Origin: Deltaproteobacteria bacterium RIFCSPHIGHO2_12_FULL_43_9
Lineage (GTDB): Bacteria > Bdellovibrionota > O2-12-FULL-43-9
Assembly: GCA_001798265.1 (NCBI GenBank)
Contig: MGRR01000011.1
Span: 1-10,061, forward strand
Length of the DNA stretch: 10,061 bases
Direction of reading: 5' to 3'
Both the position numbers and the translations under genes were made by a program. Below, piece after piece: positions 1 to 5,948 of the stretch; the first letter of the stretch is position 1; each line of letters opens with the position of its first letter. Under the pieces are notes generated by a model, which saw only the letters and a program-made list of their open reading frames with translations, was not told where the DNA came from and searched no databases.

Positions 1-1115
1 CAACATTGACGGCGGCAATAACCAAGGTGCTGGCGGAGCAGGGTGGAGCGACGTTTATTCCATTCGATCAGATCGATAAGGCGCCGGAGGAGAAGGAGCG
101 AGGGATAACGATTTCGACATCGCACGTTGAGTATGAGACGGCCAAGAGGCACTATGCCCACGTCGATTGTCCGGGTCACGCGGACTACGTAAAGAATATG
201 ATAACCGGAGCGGCGCAGATGGATGGAGCAATTCTGGTAGTGAGCGCAACCGATGGACCGATGCCGCAGACGAGGGAACATATTTTGCTGGCGCGCCAGG
301 TAGGAGTGCCTGCGATAGTTGTGTTTTTAAACAAGTGCGATGCGGTGGATGATCCTGAGTTGCTGGATCTGGTTGAGCTGGAGGTAAGGGAGCTGCTTAA
401 TCAGTATGAGTTTCCCGGGGACAAGATTCCGATAATCCGTGGGAGCGCGCTCAAGGCATTGGAGGGTGACACAGGGGAACTGGGACGTGAAGCAATAGTG
501 AAGTTGATGGATAGTGTGGATAATTATATCCCTGAGCCAAAGAGAGAGATATCGAAGCCATTTTTGATGGCGATAGAGGATGTGTTTTCAATCAGCGGAA
601 GGGGAACGGTTGTAACCGGTAGAGTGGAGAGAGGGAAGGTAAAGGTAGGGGATGAGGTAGAGATAGTGGGGATCAGGCCGACGGCGAAGACGACGGTAAC
701 CGGGGTAGAGATGTTCAGGAAGCTATTGGATGAGGGTGTAGCTGGAGATAACCTTGGAGCGCTGCTTAGAGGGACGAAGAGGGAAGAGGTTGAGAGGGGT
801 CAGGTATTGGCGGCCCCCGGGTCAATAACACCGCACAAGAAGTTTAAGGCGCAGGTTTATATACTGACGAAGGAGGAGGGTGGAAGGCACACACCGTTCT
901 TTAATGGTTACAGGCCGCAGTTTTATTTCAGAACGACTGATGTGACGGGGATAGTAAATTTACCAAAGGATGTGGAGATGATAATGCCTGGAGATGATGT
1001 GAAGATAGACGCGGAGTTGATAACCCCGATTGCGATGGAGAAGGAGTTAAGGTTCGCGGTAAGAGAGGGTGGCAGAACCGTGGGTGCCGGTGTTGTAACA
1101 GAGATTGTGGAGTAA
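1..1115 (+). CDS. tuf: Elongation factor Tu, 5'-truncated by window edge
   Basis: EF-Tu is the GTPase that delivers aminoacyl-tRNA to the ribosomal A site in the cytoplasm. The frame is already open at base 3 (codons for Thr-Leu-Thr-Ala-Ala-Ile), so the first roughly 24 residues, including most of the P-loop, lie left of the window. Counting from the Leu codon at base 6, visible G-motifs are RGITI (32-36), DCPGH (54-58), NKCD (109-112) and SAL (147-149). Domains 2 and 3 follow and the C-terminus is normal (GGRTVGAGVVTEIVE). It ends 3 nt before rpsJ, whose GGAG ribosome-binding site lies inside the tuf 3' end (1109-1112), so the two are probably co-transcribed. Odd point: every lysine codon I read is AAG and glutamines are CAG, unlike the downstream genes. 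Identity is certain. Confidence 0.98.
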   Translation, partial: TLTAAITKVLAEQGGATFIPFDQIDKAPEEKERGITISTSHVEYETAKRHYAHVDCPGHADYVKNMITGAAQMDGAILVVSATDGPMPQTREHILLARQVGVPAIVVFLNKCDAVDDPELLDLVELEVRELLNQYEFPGDKIPIIRGSALKALEGDTGELGREAIVKLMDSVDNYIPEPKREISKPFLMAIEDVFSISGRGTVVTGRVERGKVKVGDEVEIVGIRPTAKTTVTGVEMFRKLLDEGVAGDNLGALLRGTKREEVERGQVLAAPGSITPHKKFKAQVYILTKEEGGRHTPFFNGYRPQFYFRTTDVTGIVNLPKDVEMIMPGDDVKIDAELITPIAMEKELRFAVREGGRTVGAGVVTEIVE

Positions 1116-1118
1116 ATT

Positions 1119-1427
1119 ATGGATCAACAGAAAATTAGAATTAGAATGAAGGCCTTTGATCACAAGGTTCTTGATCAGTCAACAAAAGAGATTGTAGAGA
1201 CTGCTTATAGAACTGGTGCTAAGGTTGCGGGTCCTATACCCTTGCCGACCGATATAAATCGATATACAGTGCTTCGTTCTCCTCACGTTGATAAAAAATC
1301 GCGCGAGCAGTTCGAAATTAGGACGCATAAACGTCTACTCGATATTTTAGAACCGACTCAACAGACGGTTGATTCATTGATGAAGCTGGATCTGTCGGCA
1401 GGCGTAGACGTAGAAATTAAATTATAA
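1119..1427 (+). CDS. rpsJ: 30S ribosomal protein S10 (uS10)
   Basis: uS10 is a small-subunit head protein that also serves as the NusE transcription antitermination factor. The 102-residue product has the family's usual length. Recognisable segments are KIRIRMKAFDHKVLDQS at the N-terminus, GPIPLPT in the middle, SPHVDKKSREQFEIRTHKR, and the conserved C-terminus LDLSAGVDVEIKL. The ATG is preceded by GGAG at 1109-1112 with 6-nt spacing. Normally rplC follows within a few tens of bases; here a palindromic element begins 3 nt after the stop codon instead. The reading frame itself is complete at both ends. Confidence 0.98.
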   Translation: MDQQKIRIRMKAFDHKVLDQSTKEIVETAYRTGAKVAGPIPLPTDINRYTVLRSPHVDKKSREQFEIRTHKRLLDILEPTQQTVDSLMKLDLSAGVDVEIKL

Positions 1428-1430
1428 AGT

Positions 1431-1553
1431 TGGAGCGTTGAAAAATGACAATTTTGTTGTCACCACTTGTTCGAAAATCCTCATGTACTTCTTTAGTACA
1501 CTCCGGTTTTCTCATTCGTGGTTCCTAAAAATTGCCAATTTTTGAACGCTCCA
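1431..1553. repeat. 123-bp interrupted palindrome replacing rplC
   Basis: The whole rpsJ-rplD gap is filled by one imperfect palindrome centred on base 1492. Outer arms are 1431-1455 and 1527-1553: TGGAGCGTT matches as an inverted copy, followed by A-rich/CAATTTT segments that also pair. Inner paired blocks are symmetric about the same centre: 1463-1466 CCAC with 1518-1521 GTGG, 1473-1479 GAAAATC with 1505-1511 GGTTTTC (one G-U pair), and 1484-1488 TGTAC with 1496-1500 GTACA, closing a 7-nt loop (1489-1495). The right arm also contains a local palindrome (AAAAATTG-C-CAATTTTT, 1527-1543). The design resembles short non-coding palindromic repeats dispersed in bacterial genomes (REP/MITE-like); I have an unverified recollection of similar elements in deltaproteobacterial genomes. 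No second copy is in this window, so repeat status is inferred. Confidence 0.8.
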
Positions 1554-1556
1554 TTG

Positions 1557-1562
1557 AAGGGA
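1557..1562 (+). promoter_or_regulatory. Ribosome-binding site fixing the rplD start
   Basis: AAGGGA lies 8 nt upstream of the ATG at 1571. It sits just outside the right end of the palindrome, so the element leaves rplD translation signals intact. It favours 1571 over an in-frame ATT/ATG-like extension beginning inside the palindrome. Confidence 0.6.
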
Positions 1563-1570
1563 AATTAAAA

Positions 1571-2206
1571 ATGGCTGCGGTTTCAGCCACAATTTATAGC
1601 CAGGTGCATAAAAAGGTTTCAGAAATTGATTTGCCGGAATCGGTATTTTCTGTGCCCATAAAGAAGACCCTTGTTCACGAGGTTATTCGTCAGCAGTTGG
1701 CTTCAAGAAGGTCTGGAACACATTCAACCAAGGTTAAAGGTGATGTTAGGGGTGGTGGAAAGAAACCATTTAGACAGAAAGGAACTGGTAACGCCAGGCA
1801 GGGATCGAGCAGATCCTCCCTGATGGTTGGTGGTGGGGTCGCTTTTGGGCCAAAGCCTCGCGATTACTATTATCCGATATCTAAAAAGAAAAAATGGGGG
1901 GCTATTTCCGCCCTCTTGTCCGACAGATTAAAGAGGGAAAAGTTTCATATCGTCGACAAACTGGAGATAAAAGATGGCAAAACAAGATCCCTGACCCCTG
2001 TCTTAAATTCTTTTAAGCTTGAGAATGCCCTTATTCTAGATAATAAAAACGATCAGCTTCGAAGAGCGGCGAAGAATCTGGAAAAATTTAGATATCTTTC
2101 CGTAGAAGGTTTGAATCCATACGATATTATTCTCCACGATGATGTGCTCGCCACGAAAGGAGCAATTGAGGCAATCATCGTTAGAGGCAGGGGGGGGGTA
2201 GAATGA
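1571..2206 (+). CDS. rplD: 50S ribosomal protein L4 (uL4)
   Basis: uL4 is an early-assembly large-subunit protein whose extended loop lines the nascent-peptide exit tunnel; in E. coli it also represses its own S10 operon. From the ATG at 1571 the product has 211 residues, close to the family norm, starting MAAVSATIYS. The loop is clear at about residues 47-100, with RRSGTHSTKVKGDVRGGGKKP, RQKGTGNARQGS and GGGVAFGPKPRDY. The C-terminal half carries the usual VEGLNPYDI segment. An in-frame extension upstream to 1532 would be encoded by the palindrome and is rejected. The gene ends in a run of nine G (2190-2198) giving an unusual RGRGGVE tail, and its TGA overlaps the rplW ATG by 4 nt. Upstream rplC is missing. 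Confidence 0.97.
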   Translation: MAAVSATIYSQVHKKVSEIDLPESVFSVPIKKTLVHEVIRQQLASRRSGTHSTKVKGDVRGGGKKPFRQKGTGNARQGSSRSSLMVGGGVAFGPKPRDYYYPISKKKKWGAISALLSDRLKREKFHIVDKLEIKDGKTRSLTPVLNSFKLENALILDNKNDQLRRAAKNLEKFRYLSVEGLNPYDIILHDDVLATKGAIEAIIVRGRGGVE

Positions 2207-2481
2207 TCAGGACTATTCGTCATCCACTGCTTACAGAGAAAAATACCGGACTTAATGTTTTTAACACGTATGTTTTTGAGGTAGACGCGGGAGCAACCAA
2301 ACCGGAGATTAAGAAAAATATTGAAAGGATTTTTAAGGTTCATGTTGAAGATGTGCGCACATCAATTTCTCATGGAAAATTTAAGCGCGTTGGGGTGAAC
2401 GTGGGACGATTACAAAACAGGAAAAAGGCATTCGTTACGATTCGAGAGGGTGAATCTATAGAACTGGTTAAAGGTGTTTAA
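2203..2481 (+). CDS. rplW: 50S ribosomal protein L23 (uL23)
   Basis: uL23 sits at the exit-tunnel mouth and is the docking site for trigger factor and the signal recognition particle. The 92-residue product has the normal length. It shows the family pattern RHPLLTEKNT at the N-terminus, YVFEVDAGATKPEIKKNIE in the middle, and GRLQNRKKAFVTI...GESIEL near the end. The ATG overlaps the rplD stop as ATGA, indicating translational coupling. The coupling lies 4 nt downstream of a G9 run, and a shift of one base in that run would fuse it in frame to uL4. The next gene, rplB, starts 3 nt after the stop. Confidence 0.96.
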   Translation: MIRTIRHPLLTEKNTGLNVFNTYVFEVDAGATKPEIKKNIERIFKVHVEDVRTSISHGKFKRVGVNVGRLQNRKKAFVTIREGESIELVKGV

Positions 2482-2484
2482 GCT

Positions 2485-3306
2485 ATGGCATTGAAAGACT
2501 ACAACCCAACGTCAGCTGCGCGTCGATTCTTGACTACATCGGATTATTCAGAGCTAACCAAAAAACATCCGGAAAAGAAACTCGTCGGGAAATTGTATTC
2601 TGCCCGTGGAAGAAATAACCAGGGGAGAGAGACCAATATAAACATAGGAAAATTTAATAAACAGCTTTATAGATTTGTGGATTTTAAACGAAATAAAATA
2701 AATGTACCTGCCATAGTTGAAGCCCTGGAATATGATCCGAATCGTACCGCGAGGCTAGCTCTTCTGTGTTACAGGGATGGGGAACGAAGATATATATTGG
2801 CTCCAGACGGGTTATCTATAGGGGATGAGGTTGTAACCTCACCGCGCGCCGAGATCCGAACCGGTAATGCATTGCCACTTACAAATATCCCGGTTGGAAC
2901 AATGATTCATAATGTTGAGGCTCGTCCTGGTAAGGGTGGGCAACTGATAAGAAGCGCCGGTGGACAAGGGCAGTTGCTTGCAAGGGAGAATGGATATGCG
3001 CAGATCAGGATGCCATCTAGTGAGGTAAGGCTTGTTCCTGAAATATGCTACGCAACTATTGGGCAGGTTGGAAATCTGGAACATGAGAATCTTGTTATAG
3101 GTAAGGCAGGAAGATCGAGATGGTTAGGTATTAGACCGCACAATCGTGGAGTAAGTAAAAATCCAGTCGATCATCCCATGGGTGGTGGAGAAGGGAAAAC
3201 CTCCGGCGGAAGGCATCCATGTAGTCCAACAGGATTATTGGCAAAAGGGAAAAAAACAAGAAACAATAAACGAACTAATAAATTTATTATTCATAAGAAG
3301 AAGTAG
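2485..3306 (+). CDS. rplB: 50S ribosomal protein L2 (uL2)
   Basis: uL2 binds 23S rRNA near the peptidyl transferase centre and helps subunit association. The product is 273 residues, the usual length. Family landmarks are GRNNQGR (42-48), VDFKR (65-69), EYDPNRTARLALL (82-94), YILAPDGL (103-110), GNALPLTNIPVGT (127-139), IGQVGN (192-197), WLGIRP (213-218), NPVDHP (226-231) and GGGEGKTSGGRHP (233-245). The DHP residues near the catalytic centre are kept. Odd point: the normally very conserved RHRGGGHK-type segment after GRNNQGR is replaced, at the same length, by ETNINIGKFNKQ (49-60). AAAGGTG at about 2468-2474 is the likely ribosome-binding site. Confidence 0.97.
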   Translation: MALKDYNPTSAARRFLTTSDYSELTKKHPEKKLVGKLYSARGRNNQGRETNINIGKFNKQLYRFVDFKRNKINVPAIVEALEYDPNRTARLALLCYRDGERRYILAPDGLSIGDEVVTSPRAEIRTGNALPLTNIPVGTMIHNVEARPGKGGQLIRSAGGQGQLLARENGYAQIRMPSSEVRLVPEICYATIGQVGNLEHENLVIGKAGRSRWLGIRPHNRGVSKNPVDHPMGGGEGKTSGGRHPCSPTGLLAKGKKTRNNKRTNKFIIHKKK

Positions 3307-3316
3307 CAGGGAATCT

Positions 3317-3658
3317 ATGGCACGTTCTATAAAAAAGGGTCCATTTGTTGACACGCATCTGCAAAAGAAGGTGGACAAGGCACAATCCTCTGGAGATCGG
3401 AAGGTTATAAAAACCTGGTCCAGACGTTCTACCGTAACCCCGGATTTTGTTGGATTAACAATTGCTGTACACGACGGGAGGAAATTTACGCCTGTTTTTG
3501 TTACTGAAAATATGGTTGGTCACAAACTCGGTGAATTTGCGATGACCAGAACATTCCACGGGCATACCGGAACTGAAAAGAAGGTAGCCACAGAAGGAGC
3601 AGCGCCTGCACCTGCTGCCGCACCCGCACCCGCTCCCGCAGCCGGAGGAAAGGCTTAA
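3317..3658 (+). CDS. rpsS: 30S ribosomal protein S19 (uS19) with Pro/Ala tail
   Basis: uS19 is a small-subunit head protein contacting uS13 and the A-site finger region. The start ATG at 3317 gives MARSIKKGPFVD, the canonical N-terminus; an upstream in-frame extension would overlap rplB and is not supported. Core motifs are TWSRRSTVTPDFVG (33-46), VHDGRKFTPV (51-60), MVGHKLGEFA (66-75) and TRTFHGHTG (77-85). The family normally ends near residue 92-95. Here about 23 further residues follow (91-113), made largely of Ala and Pro and ending GGKA. The tail codons are GC-rich (GCA, CCT, CCC, GCC), unlike the body of the gene. The stop lies 4 nt before rplV. Confidence 0.96.
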   Translation: MARSIKKGPFVDTHLQKKVDKAQSSGDRKVIKTWSRRSTVTPDFVGLTIAVHDGRKFTPVFVTENMVGHKLGEFAMTRTFHGHTGTEKKVATEGAAPAPAAAPAPAPAAGGKA

Positions 3659-3662
3659 GCTT

Positions 3663-3995
3663 ATGGAGGCTTGTGCGAAGACAAGATATTTGCAGATATC
3701 GCCACGCAGAATGCGGTTGGTTGCTGATCTTGTTCGCGGAAAGATGGTGAATAACGCGATAGAGATATTGCGTTTTACGAATAAAAAGGGGGCGAGGCTG
3801 ATTTCAAAGAGTATTAAGTCGGCCGTTGCAAATGCTGAGCAAACTAAGCAGATTGATATCGATACATTATATATCAAGAGAATTATGGTAGATGGTGGGC
3901 CACTGATTAAGAGGTGGCTGCCAAGAGCAATGGGCAGAGCCAACAGGGTTTTAAAACATACTAGCCACCTTACCGTGGTTTTAGAAGAGAAGTAG
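3663..3995 (+). CDS. rplV: 50S ribosomal protein L22 (uL22)
   Basis: uL22 is an early-binding large-subunit protein whose beta-hairpin lines the exit tunnel opposite uL4. The product is 110 residues, exactly the usual size. It shows KTRYLQISPRRMRLVADLVRG near the start, AVANAEQ in the middle, and the tunnel hairpin with VDGGPLIKRWLPRAMGRA before HTSHLTVVL. The best Shine-Dalgarno match, GGAGG at 3644-3648 inside the rpsS tail, is 14 nt from the ATG, longer than usual, so coupling to rpsS translation may matter. The stop codon TAG forms part of the rpsC ribosome-binding site. Confidence 0.97.
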   Translation: MEACAKTRYLQISPRRMRLVADLVRGKMVNNAIEILRFTNKKGARLISKSIKSAVANAEQTKQIDIDTLYIKRIMVDGGPLIKRWLPRAMGRANRVLKHTSHLTVVLEEK

Positions 3996-3999
3996 GAGA
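3994..3999 (+). promoter_or_regulatory. Ribosome-binding site supporting the rpsC TTG start
   Basis: AGGAGA overlaps the rplV stop codon and lies 5 nt before TTG at 4005. No ATG or GTG is available near the conserved N-terminus GQKTHP, so this site decides the start. Confidence 0.75.
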
Positions 4000-4004
4000 A
4001 GACA

Positions 4005-4673
4005 TTGGGACAAAAGACCCACCCGTTTGGGTTTAGATTAGGAGTTATTAGAACATGGCAGTCTCGCTGGTTTGCTGATAAAGATTTTTCAAAATGGCTC
4101 CATGAAGATTTAAAGCTCAGAAAATTTATTAAAAAAGAGCTCTATTCAGCAGGTGTTTCAAAGATAGAGTTTGAGAGAGCATCAACAAAGTTAAAGATTA
4201 TTATCCGGACCGCAAGGCCCGGATTGGTTATTGGGAAAAAGGGTGCCGGGATTGAAGAACTAAAAAATAAGATCCAAAAGCAGACTGATAAAGAGGTATT
4301 TTTGGATATTGTTGAGGTTCGACGTCCTGAAATAGATGCACAATTGGTTGCGGAAAATATCGCGCTTCAACTTGAAAGAAGGATTGCTTTTAGAAGAGCA
4401 ATGAAAAAAGCCTTAACCATGGCTTTTAAATTTGGTGCCAAGGGTGTGAAGATCATGTGCGCGGGAAGGCTTGGTGGGTCCGAGATAGCACGCACTGAGT
4501 GGTATAGTGAGGGATCTGTTCCATTACATACCTTAAGGGCGGATGTTGATTTCGGTTTTGCGGAAGCCTTAACAACATATGGTCTGATTGGCGTTAAGGT
4601 GTGGATTTATAAGGGTGAAATTTTAAAAGTGCCGGTTGAAGAGACCACTGCAATGCAGAGTGTAGGAGCATAA
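4005..4673 (+). CDS. rpsC: 30S ribosomal protein S3 (uS3), TTG start
   Basis: uS3 sits at the mRNA entry tunnel of the small subunit and contributes to mRNA helicase activity. The 222-residue product is within the family range. It begins at TTG with the universal GQKTHPFGFRLG. The type-II KH domain is marked by VIGKKG (GKKG at 77-80). The C-terminal domain carries GAKGVKIMCAGRLGGSEIAR and WYSEGSVPLHTLRADVDFG, then GLIGVKVWIYKGE. The TTG start is well supported by AGGAGA 5 nt upstream and by the exact fit to the family N-terminus; it may lower initiation slightly. Confidence 0.97.
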   Translation: MGQKTHPFGFRLGVIRTWQSRWFADKDFSKWLHEDLKLRKFIKKELYSAGVSKIEFERASTKLKIIIRTARPGLVIGKKGAGIEELKNKIQKQTDKEVFLDIVEVRRPEIDAQLVAENIALQLERRIAFRRAMKKALTMAFKFGAKGVKIMCAGRLGGSEIARTEWYSEGSVPLHTLRADVDFGFAEALTTYGLIGVKVWIYKGEILKVPVEETTAMQSVGA

Positions 4674-4676
4674 AAG

Positions 4677-5090
4677 GTGTTAGCTCCGAAGAAAATAAAA
4701 TGGAGAAAACAGCAAAAGGGGCGTAATCGCGGAACCGCTTTGCGTGGGAGCGAGATTAGTTTTGGTGAATATGGACTCCAGGCCATTGAAAGGGGGCGCA
4801 TAACCTCCAGGCAGATAGAGGCCGCGCGCGTTGCTATGACCAGATTTATCAAGAGGGGTGGAAAGGTCTGGGTTAGAATCTTTCCCCAGAAACCTGTAAC
4901 CAAAAAGCCAGCGGAAACTAGGATGGGTGGGGGAAAGGGGGCACCGGAGTTTTATGTGGCGATTGTAAAGCCGGGGAGTATGCTATTTGAGATGGGTGGT
5001 GTGGACCGGGTTTCCGCCAAGGAGGCGCTTACTTTGGCTAAGCATAAGCTTTCCGTAAAATCACGCTTTAGAGTATTTGAGAGGATGTAG
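4677..5090 (+). CDS. rplP: 50S ribosomal protein L16 (uL16), GTG start
   Basis: uL16 binds late in large-subunit assembly and helps place the A-site tRNA near the peptidyl transferase centre. The 137-residue product has normal length and starts with GTG: MLAPKKIKWRKQQKGRNRG. Other landmarks are FGEYGLQA, ITSRQIEAARVAMTRFIKRGG, RIFPQKPVTKKPAETRMG and KGAPEFYVAIVKPG. AGGAG at 4664-4668 inside the rpsC 3' end lies 8 nt upstream and supports the GTG. Two small departures from common sequences are ERGRIT where EPGWIT-like sequence is usual, and RMGGGKG where RMGKGKG is usual. It ends 2 nt before rpmC. Confidence 0.97.
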   Translation: MLAPKKIKWRKQQKGRNRGTALRGSEISFGEYGLQAIERGRITSRQIEAARVAMTRFIKRGGKVWVRIFPQKPVTKKPAETRMGGGKGAPEFYVAIVKPGSMLFEMGGVDRVSAKEALTLAKHKLSVKSRFRVFERM

Positions 5091-5092
5091 GG

Positions 5093-5302
5093 ATGAAGGC
5101 TTCCGAAATACGAAAGGATGAGCAAGCGGCTTTACAAAACAGGGTTGCGGACATGCGCAAAGAGCTTGAAGCCCTTTATTTACAAAAGGCAACCGGTGGA
5201 CTTGAGAACCCACAGAAGATAAAGGAAGTGAAGCGTGATGTTGCGAGGGTACTGACTATTTTGCGTGAAAAGTTCTTGCAGGAGAGTGATAAAAATGAAT
5301 GA
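5093..5302 (+). CDS. rpmC: 50S ribosomal protein L29 (uL29)
   Basis: uL29 is a small, mostly alpha-helical large-subunit protein at the exit-tunnel rim, next to uL23. The 69-residue product fits the family. It shows MKASEIRKD, a central helix with LRKELEALYLQKATGGLENPQ in the usual position, and a second helix KEVKRDVARVLTILREK. The ATG follows the rplP stop by 2 nt, with a GAGG-type Shine-Dalgarno inside rplP. Its 3' end overlaps the start of rpsQ by 8 nt. Confidence 0.96.
   Translation: MKASEIRKDEQAALQNRVADMRKELEALYLQKATGGLENPQKIKEVKRDVARVLTILREKFLQESDKNE
5280..5286 (+). promoter_or_regulatory. Ribosome-binding site fixing the rpsQ start
   Basis: AGGAGAG inside the rpmC 3' end lies 8 nt before ATG 5295. 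It makes 5295 a better start than the in-frame ATG at 5265, which would add ten residues translated from rpmC and has no comparable site. Confidence 0.7.
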
Positions 5303-5570
5303 CGATTCCAAAAATAAAAGAAAGGGACATCGCAAGGAATTGCTTGGAGTTGTTGTAAGCGATTCTATGGATAAGACCGTGATCGTTGAAGTCCGCAGAC
5401 ATGTCAAACATCCGGTTTATGGTAAGTTTTTATGGAAAAGAAAAAAATTCTTTGCCCATGATGAAGAGAATAAAGCAAAGGCTGGAGACAAGGTAAGACT
5501 TATGGAGTCGAAACCAATCAGCTCAAAGAAACGCTGGAAACTTAGAGAGATAATGGGTAAACAGACATGA
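5295..5570 (+). CDS. rpsQ: 30S ribosomal protein S17 (uS17)
   Basis: uS17 is a primary 16S rRNA-binding protein with an OB fold. From ATG 5295 the product has 91 residues, with a short basic leader (MNDDSKNKRKGHRKELL) before the core. The core shows GVVVSDSMDKTVIVEV, RHVKHPVYGKFL, KKFFAHDEEN, AGDKVRLMESKPIS and KKRWKL. The start overlaps rpmC by 8 nt and the stop overlaps the rplN ATG by 4 nt (ATGA), so translation of the three genes is probably coupled. Confidence 0.96.
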   Translation: MNDDSKNKRKGHRKELLGVVVSDSMDKTVIVEVRRHVKHPVYGKFLWKRKKFFAHDEENKAKAGDKVRLMESKPISSKKRWKLREIMGKQT

Positions 5571-5935
5571 TTCAGGAACAGACAGAGTTACAGGTTGCAG
5601 ATAATACCGGTGCCAAGCTGGTTAAGTGCATAAAAGTAATGGGGGGTTCTTATCGTCGATATGGTTCCATTGGTGACGTTATTGTTGTCACAGTTAAGGA
5701 GGCGTTACCGACCGCGAAGGTGAAGAAGAGCTCAGTGTTAAAGGCTGTTATTGTAAGAACAAGGAAAGAGGTTCGAAGGCCTGATGGATCCGCAATCAGG
5801 TTTGATGATAATTCTGCGGTACTATTAGATAACGCACTTGAACCTATTGGTACCCGCATATTTGGTCCCGTTGCGAGAGAGTTGCGAAGTAGAGGGTTTA
5901 TGAAAATTATCTCTTTAGCCCCTGAAGTTTTGTAG
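5567..5935 (+). CDS. rplN: 50S ribosomal protein L14 (uL14)
   Basis: uL14 lies at the subunit interface of the large subunit and forms intersubunit bridges. The 122-residue product has the standard length and is among the best conserved here: VADNTGAKLVKCIKVMGG, GSIGDVIVVTVKEALPTAKVKK, VLKAVIVRTRKEVRRPDGS, IRFDDNSAVLLD, GTRIFGPVARELR and FMKIISLAPEVL. It starts within the rpsQ stop as ATGA. In classic nomenclature it opens the spc operon; no separate promoter is visible, since there is no intergenic space for one. Confidence 0.98.
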   Translation: MIQEQTELQVADNTGAKLVKCIKVMGGSYRRYGSIGDVIVVTVKEALPTAKVKKSSVLKAVIVRTRKEVRRPDGSAIRFDDNSAVLLDNALEPIGTRIFGPVARELRSRGFMKIISLAPEVL

Positions 5936-5948
5936 GAGAGGGTGAAGT

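Noticed and set aside
1..30. tuf as a 5'-truncated pseudogene
   Set aside because: The frame is open to the first bases and the homology begins mid-protein at the edge, so the truncation is due to the window.
1431..1553. The palindrome as a rho-independent terminator
   Set aside because: Stems are AT-rich and interrupted, and no U-run follows the hairpin; T-runs are inside the arms. Termination here would cut off most of the essential operon.
1532..1570. Longer rplD beginning upstream with MPIFERSIEGKLK
   Set aside because: The extension is encoded by the palindrome, has no family counterpart and no ATG; ATG 1571 has a good ribosome-binding site and gives normal length.
3182..3316. Longer rpsS starting inside rplB
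   Set aside because: It would overlap rplB by over 120 nt; MARSIKKGPFVD at 3317 is the canonical N-terminus.
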